A stretch of DNA of 64,000 nucleotides from Rhizorhabdus wittichii RW1. Its GTDB lineage: Bacteria > Pseudomonadota > Alphaproteobacteria > Sphingomonadales > Sphingomonadaceae. Within the stretch, counting starts at the first letter, position 1; every line of letters begins with the position of its first letter. This document shows positions 1 through 7,652 of the stretch, in pieces. The stretch is from contig CP000699.1 of assembly GCA_000016765.1 (NCBI GenBank), positions 2,232,001 through 2,296,000 of the forward strand, written 5' to 3'. The position numbers were made by a program, and so were the translations under genes. Below the pieces are notes generated by a model. That model did not search any database. It had not been told where the DNA came from and saw nothing but the letters and a program-made list of their open reading frames with translations.

Positions 1-117
1 GCGAGCAAGCTCGTCATGCAGCTTGTGGCCGACGCCGTTGACCGGCGGATTGTCCATCGTCACCGTCAGCACCAGGCCGCGGCGGCTGAATTTCAGCTGC
101 TCATAATCTTCGTACAT
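1..117 (-). CDS. Enoyl-CoA hydratase/isomerase (crotonase family), N-terminal part only
   Basis: Only the first 39 residues lie in the window; the gene runs off the left edge. The visible protein starts MYEDYEQLKFSRRGLVLTVT and continues with a DNPPVNGVG segment. A hydrophobic strand followed by an N-x-P-x-x-N turn is typical of the start of crotonase-fold enzymes, which hydrate or isomerise enoyl-CoA esters. The ATG at 115-117 is preceded by a GGGAG ribosome binding site. It lies 22 bp downstream of the stop of the next minus-strand acyl-CoA dehydrogenase, so it is the distal member of the operon that begins at 3261. Substrate and exact reaction cannot be read from this fragment. Confidence 0.75.
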   Translation of the reverse strand, partial: MYEDYEQLKFSRRGLVLTVTMDNPPVNGVGHKLHDELAR

Positions 118-139
118 AGCCACTCCCGTCCGACGACCA

Positions 140-1240
140 TCAGGCGGCCGCCATATATCGTTCGAAATGATGCTGCGGATTTCCGAAAAGCTGCTCGGCG
201 ACGAGGATCCGGCGCAGATGCTCGCCGACCGGATATTCGGTCGTCATGCCGATGCCGCCATGGAAGTGCACGGCCTGGCCGGCGACGAAGCGGCCGGCCT
301 CCATCACCTTGATCTTGCAGGCCGACACCGCCCTTGCCCGGCCTTCGGCATCGCCGGCACAGGCGGCGAGCGCGCGATAGACCATCGAACGGGCGTCGTT
401 CGCCTCGATGAACAGGTCGGCGACGCCGTGCTGGAGCACCTGGAAGCTGGCGAGCGTCTGGCCGAACTGCTTGCGGATGCCCAGATATTCGGCGGTCATC
501 TCGATCGCCCGGTCCATGCAGCCCAGCGCATCGGCGCACAGCAGCACGATCGCCTCGTCCAGCGCCTGGTCGAGGATCGCGGACGCCGTGCCGCTCCCTG
601 CCAGCAGCGCAGCCGCGGGCAGCGCCACGCCGTCGAAGGTGACGTCCACGGCGTTCAGCTCATCGATGGTACGATAGCCCTTGCGCGCGACGCCTTCCGC
701 ATCGGCATCCACCAGGAAAAGGGCGGGCGCCCCTTCCTCCCCGGTTCGCGCCGCGACGATCAGCCTGTCCGCCTCGCCGCCGCCGAGCACCAGCGTCTTG
801 CGTCCGCTCAGGCGATAGCTTCCGTCGGCCTGCGGCGAAGCAACGGTATCGAGCCCGTCCAGCGAAAAGCGACGGGACGTCTCGTGCAGCGCGACGGCAT
901 AGCGCCGCTCGCCCGCCGCCAGCGCCTGCAACGCCTCTTCCGCAGCGCCGGCGAGCGCCAGCATGCGGGCGGGCAGAAAGCCGCCGCAGACGAAAGGCTC
1001 GCGCGCGATGCCCCGGCCCAGTTCCTCGGCGATGATCGCGATGTCCTCCAGCGGGCGCTCCAGCCCACCGGCCGCCTCGGGGACGGCCAGCATCAGCCAG
1101 CCCAGCTCGGCGAAATCGGACCAGCGGTCCTCGCCGGTGGTGATCTGCTTGCCGCGAGCGGCATAGTCGAGCTTGTCGGCGACGAACCGCCGCGCGCCGT
1201 CGCGCAGCATGTCCTGTTCTTCCGTGAACCGAAAATCCAT
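140..1240 (-). CDS. Acyl-CoA dehydrogenase, subunit lacking the usual catalytic glutamate
   Basis: A 366-residue acyl-CoA dehydrogenase-fold protein: N-terminal helical domain (about 1-115), middle beta domain (about 120-220) and C-terminal helical domain with RKQFGQTLASFQVLQH and HFHGGIGMTTEYPVGEHLRR. These proteins oxidise acyl-CoA to 2-enoyl-CoA with FAD. The C-terminal loop reads VAEQLFGNP where classical enzymes carry E-G-T, and no glutamate is obvious at the alternative (isovaleryl-CoA-type) site. This matches the short partner subunits of the heteromeric FadE26/27 and ChsE-type sterol enzymes (family knowledge). The neighbour at 1286-2473 is the probable catalytic partner. ATG at 1238-1240 follows a GAGGAAG site. 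The heteromer is inferred, the family is certain. Confidence 0.88.
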   Translation of the reverse strand: MDFRFTEEQDMLRDGARRFVADKLDYAARGKQITTGEDRWSDFAELGWLMLAVPEAAGGLERPLEDIAIIAEELGRGIAREPFVCGGFLPARMLALAGAAEEALQALAAGERRYAVALHETSRRFSLDGLDTVASPQADGSYRLSGRKTLVLGGGEADRLIVAARTGEEGAPALFLVDADAEGVARKGYRTIDELNAVDVTFDGVALPAAALLAGSGTASAILDQALDEAIVLLCADALGCMDRAIEMTAEYLGIRKQFGQTLASFQVLQHGVADLFIEANDARSMVYRALAACAGDAEGRARAVSACKIKVMEAGRFVAGQAVHFHGGIGMTTEYPVGEHLRRILVAEQLFGNPQHHFERYMAAA

Positions 1241-1285
1241 GGCTTCCTCAATCCGCTCCAGTTCCCGGCCGCTCCAGTTCCCGGC

Positions 1286-2473
1286 TCAGCGTCGATACAG
1301 GCTGTTCCAGATGATCCCGCGCTGGATCTCGTTGGTGCCGCCGAAGATCGTCGACGCGCGGAAATACAGATATTGGTCGAGCTTGCCGGGCACCCAGTCG
1401 CTCGCATCGGCGAGGAAGGGCGTCGCATCGGCCGGCTTGAAGCGCGGCGCCATCTGCGTTCCGGCGATCGCCAGCTCGAGTTCGCCGGCGCGCAGCAGCA
1501 GTTCCGACCCCCGGATCTTCAGCGCCGACGCCGCGGCGCCCAGCAACGGGCTCTCCTCGCTCGCCAGCACCCGCAGCACCGACCATTCGAGCGCATCGAC
1601 GTCGATCTCCAGCCGGGCGACCCGGCGGCGATATTCCGCGGCGCTTTCCGCCGACATCCCCTCTTCCAGCGCCTGGTCGATCATGCCGGGGATGCGGCGC
1701 ACATAGCGCTTCAGCATGCCGGCATAGGCATTGTGCGTGCGTTCGTTGTTGAGCAGGAACTTGGCCTGCGACCAGCCGGTGTCCGGTTCCCCGATCAGGT
1801 TCCCGACGGGCACGCGCACCTCGTCGAGGAACACCTCGTTGACGTTGCGCGATCCGTCGATCGTCGGAATCCAGCGGACCTCCACGCCCGGCGCGTTCAT
1901 CGGCACGAGGATCATCGAAAGGCCGGCCTGCGGCTTCACCTGGTCATTGGTGCGGGCGAGGCAGATCATATAGTCCGCCATGTGCGCCGAGGTGGTCCAG
2001 ATCTTCTGGCCGCTGATGACATATTCGTCGCCGTCGCGGACGGCCCGGGTGCGCAGGCTCGCCAGGTCGGACCCGGACTGCGGCTCGGAGAATCCCTGGC
2101 AGAACCAGAGCTCGGCGCGCAGCATCGGCTCCAGGAAGCGCGCCTTCATCTCGTCCGATCCGAACCGGCAGATGACGGGTCCGGCCATGCCGAGCGCGAT
2201 CAGGCTGATCTCCGGCCCGTTGGCGAGGCCATATTCCAGCTCGAACAGATATTTCTGGATCGGCGTCCAGCCGGGACCGCCATATTCCTTCGGCCAGTTC
2301 GGCGCGGCCCAGCCCCGGTCGTTGAGGACGCGATGCCAGGGGTCGACCTCGCTGCGATGGAGATGGAATCCCTTCGCCTCCTTGCGCGCCAGCTCGGGCG
2401 GCAGATTGTCGCGCAGGAAGCTGCGCACCTCTTCGCGAAAGGCTTCGTCTTCCGGGGTGTAGGCAAGCTGCAC
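1286..2473 (-). CDS. Acyl-CoA dehydrogenase, catalytic-type subunit
   Basis: A 395-residue acyl-CoA dehydrogenase with all three domains: WFCQGFSEPQSGSDLASL near 123-140 (FAD/substrate loop), QKIWTTSAHMADYMICLART near 156-174 and FGGTNEIQRGIIWNSLYRR at the C terminus. Glu244 in the segment LLNNERTHN sits where long-chain, isovaleryl-CoA and FadE26-type enzymes keep their catalytic base. It starts with GTG (2471-2473), two bases after the stop of the upstream gene at 2476, so translation is probably coupled. Together with the next gene it likely forms an alpha/beta heteromer acting on branched or ring-attached acyl-CoA. The substrate is unknown. Confidence 0.9.
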   Translation of the reverse strand: MQLAYTPEDEAFREEVRSFLRDNLPPELARKEAKGFHLHRSEVDPWHRVLNDRGWAAPNWPKEYGGPGWTPIQKYLFELEYGLANGPEISLIALGMAGPVICRFGSDEMKARFLEPMLRAELWFCQGFSEPQSGSDLASLRTRAVRDGDEYVISGQKIWTTSAHMADYMICLARTNDQVKPQAGLSMILVPMNAPGVEVRWIPTIDGSRNVNEVFLDEVRVPVGNLIGEPDTGWSQAKFLLNNERTHNAYAGMLKRYVRRIPGMIDQALEEGMSAESAAEYRRRVARLEIDVDALEWSVLRVLASEESPLLGAAASALKIRGSELLLRAGELELAIAGTQMAPRFKPADATPFLADASDWVPGKLDQYLYFRASTIFGGTNEIQRGIIWNSLYRR

Positions 2474-2475
2474 CG

Positions 2476-3261
2476 TCAGGCTCCAACGAGGCGGCGCGTG
2501 GCCGCACGGTCAATGATGACGTCGCCGACGGCGACGAAGGCGGAGCGCGGCCTGACGATCGGCAATCGCGCCAGCCCGGCCACGACCCGCGAGGAAAAGG
2601 GCGCCGCCCGATCGTCGGGCCGATGGAAGGCGATGGCGCTGTCGCCGGTCCAGCCCTGGCGGTAGGTCCAGCGCGTCACGTTCGCGAGCGGATAGTCGGC
2701 ATCGGGCGGCCCTTCCGCGCTCGGAATATGCTTCCAGCCCATCGTCACCACTTCCGAGGCGCCGGCATTGACGCGCTCCAGCTTGTCGGCGGGCAGCGGG
2801 ACCAGTCCCGACGCCGCCCCCTCGAACAGCGGCGCGCCTTCCTCCCGGCCTTCGAAGCGACGGGCATCTCCGGCCGCTTCGATCGGGGGCAGCTCGGCGG
2901 GAAGCTTGGCGAAGCCCATGAACTCGCGCCCCGCGATCAATGCGCCGACGCGGTCGACCCACATGACGGGCGCATAGCCCGCGACGATATCCCCATCGGC
3001 CGCCCTGAAACGGGCGGCGACGGCCAGGACGACCTCGCAATATCCCCGGCCGCCGAGATATTCGACCGAGGGATAGGTGATGCGCGTCACCGAGAAGCCC
3101 GGGCGCTCCGCCGGAACCATCCCCGGCGGCAACAGCGCGGCCGCGCCGTCGACGGTCGTCTCGAAGGACAGGGCGACGACCTCGGCATCCCGCACCTCGC
3201 TCCGATCGGGCATCAGGCTGGGGCCGAAGGCGATCGGCATATCGTAGCGTATTGCGGCCAT
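2476..3261 (-). CDS. Acetoacetate decarboxylase family protein
   Basis: A 261-residue protein of the acetoacetate decarboxylase fold. The segment GREFMGFAKLPAEL carries the lysine (Lys119 from this start) that forms the Schiff base in true decarboxylases. Members outside the solventogenic clostridia include decarboxylases, aldolase/dehydratases and proteins of unknown role, so only the fold and a beta-keto-acid or aldol-type substrate are suggested. An in-frame ATG exists 12 codons upstream (3297), but the extra residues (MRMARRGSPAGS) look like leader sequence, so the 3261 ATG is preferred. It heads the minus-strand operon with the two acyl-CoA dehydrogenases and the crotonase, divergent from the P450 at 3465. 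Confidence 0.78.
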   Translation of the reverse strand: MAAIRYDMPIAFGPSLMPDRSEVRDAEVVALSFETTVDGAAALLPPGMVPAERPGFSVTRITYPSVEYLGGRGYCEVVLAVAARFRAADGDIVAGYAPVMWVDRVGALIAGREFMGFAKLPAELPPIEAAGDARRFEGREEGAPLFEGAASGLVPLPADKLERVNAGASEVVTMGWKHIPSAEGPPDADYPLANVTRWTYRQGWTGDSAIAFHRPDDRAAPFSSRVVAGLARLPIVRPRSAFVAVGDVIIDRAATRRLVGA

Positions 3262-3365
3262 CGACCCAGCCGGACTCCCTCTTCGCGCCATGCGCACCGA
3301 ACACCCGATGATCCGTAGGGCACGGCGAAGCGCCGGGTCTTCACCTTAGCGGCAATGCCAATTGC

Positions 3366-3391
3366 CCGATCCGGCAGCGGCGTCGGATCGG
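3366..3391. promoter_or_regulatory. Inverted repeat in the divergent promoter region (possible operator)
   Basis: CCGATCCG (3366-3373) and CGGATCGG (3384-3391) are perfect 8-bp inverted arms with a 10-bp spacer. They lie in the 200-bp gap between the divergent acetoacetate-decarboxylase-like gene and the P450, about 74 bp before the P450 start. The arrangement fits a dimeric regulator site serving both directions. In GC-rich DNA such an inverted repeat can arise by chance, so the assignment is tentative. I see no convincing -35/-10 pair in the gap. Confidence 0.35.
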
Positions 3392-3464
3392 CGCAGACGG
3401 GGAGTCGCACATCGCCGCCGCCGCGCTATCAAAGCGCCTCTCGCAGGACGGAAGAGGAAGAGAA

Positions 3465-4802
3465 ATGTCTGGATCAGCCTGTCCGGTCGCACCCTATCCG
3501 GCGAAGGAGCTTCTTTCGAACGCGTTCGCGCGCTGCCCCTTCGCGAAGCTCGGCGCGCTGCAGGCCGAGGCGCCGGTGCATCAGGTCGAGAACCTGCCCT
3601 GGTATCTGGTCACCCGCTTCGACGATTGCGTGGAGGCGCTGCGCAATCCGCAGGTCTTTTCCAGCGAGCATCGGGATTTCGGACCGGCCCTCAAGGCGAT
3701 CGGCCTCACGCCGACGCCGCAGACCCACGCCCGCATGCTGGAGATCGGCGGCGATCGCGGCGCGATGTTCGACATCGTGCTGCACCGCGACCCGCCCGCC
3801 CATTCGCGCCAGCGCCGCCTGATCAACAAGGCGCTGACGGCCAGGGTCAACCTCTGGGAGAGGTTCATCGAGGATCAGGTCCGAACCCTGCTCGCCCGCT
3901 TCGGCGAGGAGGGCGAGGCGGATTTCATGACCGACTTCGCGGTGCCGCTGCCGATCGCGGTGATCGCCGACATCCTCGGCGTCGCCGAGGAGCATCATGG
4001 CAAGATCAAGAGCTGGTCCGACGACAGCGCCCGCGCCTCCGGCCGCCTGTCGAGCGACGAGGAATGGCTGGCGATGGCGCGCTCGATGCGGGAGCAGGGG
4101 GACTTCTTCGCCTCGGAGCTGCGGAAGCGGCTGGCCGAACCCAGCGACGACCTCGTCGGCATGCTCGCCCGGGCGACGCAGGAAGGCCCCTCGCCGGAGA
4201 CCGGCGACGAACCGCTGACCTTCGACGAGGCGGTCGAGATGCTCGTCCTCCTGCTCGTCGCGGGCAACGAGACGACCACCCAGCTGCTCGGGCAGGTGAT
4301 GATGGAGCTCGCCACCCGCCCCGGCCTGATCGCCAGGGTCCGCGCCGACGATTCGATCGCCAACGACCTGATCGAGGAATGCCTGCGCATCGCCACCCCG
4401 ATCGCCACGATGATGCGCTTCGTGAAGCAGGATACCGAGATCGGCGGCCTGCCGATCCCGAAGGGGTCGATCGTCTCCTTCTGCTTCAACCAGGCCAACC
4501 GCGATCCCCGCATGTTCGAGGATGGCGACGGCTTCCGGCCCGATCGCGACCGCGTCCGCCATCATCTCAGCTTCGGCAGCGGCATCCATAATTGCCCGGG
4601 CGCGCGCTTGGCCCGGCTCGAGGCGCGGATCGCCGCGCGCGCCGCTGTCCGCCATTTCAAGGACCTGTCGCTCGCCGGGAAGGATGCCGCCCGCTACGAC
4701 ATGGCCAGCCTCGCGGTGCGCGGGATGACCGGGCTGCGCCTGCGCTACGTCACCGAAAGCGCGGAGGCGCGCGCGGCGCTCAGCGGTCCGACGCCGGCCT
4801 GA
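3465..4802 (+). CDS. Cytochrome P450 (first of two paralogues)
   Basis: A 445-residue soluble bacterial P450 that would insert one oxygen atom from O2 into a hydrophobic substrate. Visible signatures are the oxygen-binding I-helix AGNETTT (266-272), the E-x-x-R pair Glu305/Arg308, and the heme loop FGSGIHNCPGA with the thiolate ligand Cys377. No membrane anchor is present, so it needs a ferredoxin and ferredoxin reductase. None is encoded in this window, so partners must lie elsewhere. ATG at 3465 follows GAAGAGGAAGAG. The protein at 29244-30581 has the same length and closely similar N terminus (both contain GEAPVHQV- or AEAPVHQV-type and SSEH-x-DFGPALKAIG segments). The 3' end overlaps the convergent VOC gene by 23 bp. 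Confidence 0.95.
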   Translation: MSGSACPVAPYPAKELLSNAFARCPFAKLGALQAEAPVHQVENLPWYLVTRFDDCVEALRNPQVFSSEHRDFGPALKAIGLTPTPQTHARMLEIGGDRGAMFDIVLHRDPPAHSRQRRLINKALTARVNLWERFIEDQVRTLLARFGEEGEADFMTDFAVPLPIAVIADILGVAEEHHGKIKSWSDDSARASGRLSSDEEWLAMARSMREQGDFFASELRKRLAEPSDDLVGMLARATQEGPSPETGDEPLTFDEAVEMLVLLLVAGNETTTQLLGQVMMELATRPGLIARVRADDSIANDLIEECLRIATPIATMMRFVKQDTEIGGLPIPKGSIVSFCFNQANRDPRMFEDGDGFRPDRDRVRHHLSFGSGIHNCPGARLARLEARIAARAAVRHFKDLSLAGKDAARYDMASLAVRGMTGLRLRYVTESAEARAALSGPTPA

Positions 4803-5517
4803 CGCCGATATCCAGATTGCCGATCTTGAGCGCGGTTCCCGCCTCGATCGGCGATCCCGGCGTGCCGGCCAGCGTCAGCCCGCTGGGGCCGTGCGGCTGG
4901 CCGATAGCGCGCACGAAGCGGAGCGATCCCTCGTCGAGCAGCAGCGTCAGCCCGTCCGCGCCGCTCCTGTCCACGCCCAGCAGCGCCGACCACGCGGCCG
5001 CGCATGCCGCCGGATCGCCGCAGGCGATGTCGGCCCGTTCGATGCGGTGGACATGATCGGTGCGGACATGGGCCCGCCACTCCTCCCCGGCCTGCGCCCA
5101 GGCGTCACCCCGCATGTCCTGGGCCAGGGACAGCAGCGTCCCGCCCAGATCGCCGGGATGGAGGTGCGCCGCCTTCACGGCATCGCCGCCTTCCCAGATG
5201 ATCCGTACGCCCTGCGCCCGCGCGCGCGCCGCCGCGGCCTCGACCGACGGCACCTGCAGGATCACCATATAGCCGCCGTCGCCGCCCAGCCGCGCCAGAT
5301 GCCGGCCGGCCGGCGTGTCGTCGCGCAGCGGCTCGATGACCTCGATGAACTGCTCGCCCACCGGCAGATGCGCGGCCCGCAGCCCGAATTCGGCATGTGA
5401 CGGCGCGTCCTCGACCTTGTGGGATATGCCGAGGCCGAACAGCGACTGGAGCGCCGCCACCACCCTGTCGCGATGCCGCGTCGCGACCACCGGCTGCCGG
5501 AGCCTGATCCCGCTCAC
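4780..5517 (-). CDS. VOC (glyoxalase/bleomycin resistance/extradiol dioxygenase) superfamily protein
   Basis: A 245-residue two-module VOC-fold protein. The first half carries RQPVVATRHRDRVVAALQSL and a segment EFGLRAAHLPVGEQFIEVIE typical of the beta-alpha-beta-beta-beta repeat; the second half repeats the pattern from about residue 135 (HVHRIERADIACGDPAACAA). Such proteins bind a metal and act as glyoxalases, epimerases, dioxygenases or lyases; the reaction is not determined here. It starts with GTG at 5515-5517, overlapping the stop of the upstream LuxR-type regulator as GTGA, so the two are co-translated. Its 3' end overlaps that of the convergent P450. Confidence 0.8.
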   Translation of the reverse strand: MSGIRLRQPVVATRHRDRVVAALQSLFGLGISHKVEDAPSHAEFGLRAAHLPVGEQFIEVIEPLRDDTPAGRHLARLGGDGGYMVILQVPSVEAAAARARAQGVRIIWEGGDAVKAAHLHPGDLGGTLLSLAQDMRGDAWAQAGEEWRAHVRTDHVHRIERADIACGDPAACAAAWSALLGVDRSGADGLTLLLDEGSLRFVRAIGQPHGPSGLTLAGTPGSPIEAGTALKIGNLDIGVRPASDR

Positions 5518-6350
5518 CGGTCGACGACCGTCAGCGCCGGCGCCTGCGGCGCGGAACCGGCGCTCAGATAGCCGAGCTGGCCGGCCCGGAAGACCGCCTG
5601 GGACCGATTGGCGGCGCCGAGCTTGATCGCGGCGTTCTGGAGGTGGAAACGGATGGTCGGCCGCGCCCGCCCCATGATCGTCGCGATCTCGTCGTCGGTC
5701 TTGCCGCGCGCCACCCAGCGCAGGCAGTTCACCTCCAGCCGGGTGAGCGTCACGGCGTCGGGGAGCCAGCGGTCCCCCGTCTCCAGCCGCGCATAGCCTT
5801 CGATGAACAGGTGGCCCAGCAGATAGAGCGTCTCGAAATGCTCATCGAGCTCGCGGGAGAGATCGTCGCGGCGATTGTCCCGGCAGGAGAAGGACACCAT
5901 CCCGATCCGGCTGAAGGGCAGGTGGACGGGCACGACGATACCGGCCGGGTTCTCGACCAGCCTTCCATAATGCGCCGCGAAATCGAACTGGCGCAGGATC
6001 GGCGTGCCGTCGCGATCCCGGGCGCCGTCGCGATTGGCCCAGAAGGGGCGGCTTTCCACCCGGCATGCCTCGGCCACCGGCGCCCGGAGACCGAAGCGCA
6101 CATCCTGCCACCATTGCGCGCCGTCGGGATCCCAGGCGAAGACGGTGGTGGCCAGCACCTCGCCCTCCTCGTCCCGCATCGGGACGCGCGCGGCGATATT
6201 GTCGGTGGCCGCGACCCTGAGATTGGCGATCCGCGCGGCGACGTCGCGCACATGGATCGCGGCCGGGCGTATGTCGGCCGGCGACCTGATCGCGACCGCC
6301 CCCGCTGCCAGGCTTCCGCCTCCCGGAATCTCGTCGTCCGCTCGCTCCAT
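5514..6350 (-). CDS. LuxR-family transcriptional regulator
   Basis: A 278-residue regulator. The C-terminal LuxR/FixJ-type helix-turn-helix spans about 201-260 (LTRLEVNCLRWVARGKTDDE followed by IATIMGRARPTIRFHLQNA). The N-terminal 190 residues have no recognised receiver-domain aspartate pattern and are compatible with a ligand-binding domain of the autoinducer/PAS kind. No luxI-type synthase is visible, so if it binds acyl-homoserine lactones or a catabolic intermediate it does so as an orphan regulator. It is divergent from the beta-oxidation operon at 6480, with an 8-bp inverted repeat midway between the two starts. Autoregulation and control of that operon are likely but inferred. Confidence 0.85.
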   Translation of the reverse strand: MERADDEIPGGGSLAAGAVAIRSPADIRPAAIHVRDVAARIANLRVAATDNIAARVPMRDEEGEVLATTVFAWDPDGAQWWQDVRFGLRAPVAEACRVESRPFWANRDGARDRDGTPILRQFDFAAHYGRLVENPAGIVVPVHLPFSRIGMVSFSCRDNRRDDLSRELDEHFETLYLLGHLFIEGYARLETGDRWLPDAVTLTRLEVNCLRWVARGKTDDEIATIMGRARPTIRFHLQNAAIKLGAANRSQAVFRAGQLGYLSAGSAPQAPALTVVDR

Positions 6351-6399
6351 GGGACGGGGATAGCCGATGGCCGCACGGCCTTCTTGTCCCTGTCTGCAA

Positions 6400-6428
6400 G
6401 ATGATCGGTCCTATCAGATTCGATCATC
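6400..6428. promoter_or_regulatory. Symmetrical inverted repeat, probable operator of the LuxR-type regulator
   Basis: GATGATCG (6400-6407) and CGATCATC (6421-6428) form a perfect 8-bp inverted repeat with a 13-bp spacer. It is centred almost exactly between the divergent regulator start (6350) and the acyl-CoA dehydrogenase start (6480). A third copy of the half-site, ATGATCG, occurs at 6460-6466 over the ribosome-binding region of the dehydrogenase gene. Position and symmetry fit an operator for the adjacent regulator. Confidence 0.5.
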
Positions 6429-6479
6429 GTGCCGGGGCGCCGGCTGCTGCATCCTGACCATGATCGAAGAGGAGCTTTC

Positions 6480-7652
6480 ATGTCGGCCATCGACGTTGCC
6501 CGTCCCGCCCATATGGACAGCGAGGAACTGCGCATGTTCGAGGATTCGGTCAGCCGCTTCCTCGCCGCCCATGCCGGGCCCGACCGGACGCGGCACTGGC
6601 GCGAGCAAGGCTTCGTCGATCGCGACACCTGGCGCGCCGCCGGCGAAGCGGGCCTGCTCGGGCTGAGCGTGCCTGTCGAATATGGCGGCGCGGGCGTGGA
6701 CTTCACCTTCGACGCGGTGATCATGGAGCAGCTCGGGCGGCACCATGCGCTGAACTTCGCGATCCCGCTGCACAATGCCGTGGTCGCGCCCTATATCGTC
6801 AGCTACGCGAACGAGGAGCAGAAGCGCCGCTGGCTTCCCGGCGTGGTGACCGGAGAGACCATCCTCGCCGTCGCGATGAGCGAACCCGGCGCCGGTTCCG
6901 ACCTCCAGGCGATGAAGACCAGCGCCCGCCGCGAGGGCGACCATTATGTCATCAACGGCCAGAAGACCTTCATCTCCAACGGCGCCCATGCCTCGCTGAT
7001 CATCGTCGCCGCCAAGACCGATCCCGAGGCGGGCGCCAGGGGCCTGTCGCTGTTCGCGGTGGAGACCGACGAGGTCGAAGGCTTCACCCGCGGCCGGCTG
7101 CTCGACAAGATCGGGCAGGAAGGGCGCGACACGGCCGAGCTTTTCTTCAGCGACATGCGCGTCCCCGTCGAAAACCGGATCGGGCCGGAAGGCGGCGGCT
7201 TCGCCATGCTGATGGAGAAGCTGCCGCAGGAGCGGCTCGTCATCGCCTGGCAGGCGCTGGCGATGATGGAGGCGGCGATCGATCACACCATCGCCTACAC
7301 GGCCGAGCGCCGCGCCTTCGGCCGCGCCGTCCTCGATTTCCAGAACAGCCAGTTCAAGCTCGCCGAATGCAAGACGCAGGCGACGATCGCCCGGGTCTTC
7401 CTGGACCATTGCACGCAGCAGTTGCTCGCCGGCACGCTGGATGCGGCTACCGCGTCGATGGCGAAATACTGGATCACCGAAGCGCAGGGGAAGGTGATCG
7501 ACGAATGCCTCCAGCTCTTCGGCGGCTATGGCTACATGACCGAATATCCGATCGCCGAGATGTACAAGGATGCGCGCGTGTTCCGCATCTATGGCGGCAC
7601 CAGCGAGATCATGAAGCTCCTGATCGCCCGCTCGCTGCGGAGCGACGCATGA
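6480..7652 (+). CDS. Acyl-CoA dehydrogenase
   Basis: A 390-residue FAD acyl-CoA dehydrogenase, first gene of a beta-oxidation operon. Visible motifs are AVAMSEPGAGSDLQAMKTSA (near 130-150), GQKTFISNGAHASLIIVAAK (near 160-180) and the C-terminal IYGGTSEIMKLLIARSL. The classical E-G-T glutamate is replaced by glycine, but Glu251 in KLPQERLVIAW matches the isovaleryl-CoA/long-chain dehydrogenase base, so it should be active. The ATG at 6480 is preferred over an in-frame ATG 17 codons upstream because GAAGAGGAG precedes it and homologues begin near here. Its stop overlaps the start of the enoyl-CoA hydratase as ATGA. Confidence 0.94.
   Translation: MSAIDVARPAHMDSEELRMFEDSVSRFLAAHAGPDRTRHWREQGFVDRDTWRAAGEAGLLGLSVPVEYGGAGVDFTFDAVIMEQLGRHHALNFAIPLHNAVVAPYIVSYANEEQKRRWLPGVVTGETILAVAMSEPGAGSDLQAMKTSARREGDHYVINGQKTFISNGAHASLIIVAAKTDPEAGARGLSLFAVETDEVEGFTRGRLLDKIGQEGRDTAELFFSDMRVPVENRIGPEGGGFAMLMEKLPQERLVIAWQALAMMEAAIDHTIAYTAERRAFGRAVLDFQNSQFKLAECKTQATIARVFLDHCTQQLLAGTLDAATASMAKYWITEAQGKVIDECLQLFGGYGYMTEYPIAEMYKDARVFRIYGGTSEIMKLLIARSLRSDA

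Noticed and set aside
167-2665. 832-codon open frame on the plus strand over the acyl-CoA dehydrogenase genes
   Set aside because: It is antisense to two well-supported enzymes; the peptide is rich in Arg, His, Gln and Ala with no domain. Long antisense frames are expected when third codon positions are strongly GC.
5514-6350. Quorum-sensing circuit
   Set aside because: A LuxR-type regulator is present but no acyl-homoserine-lactone synthase gene was found in the window.
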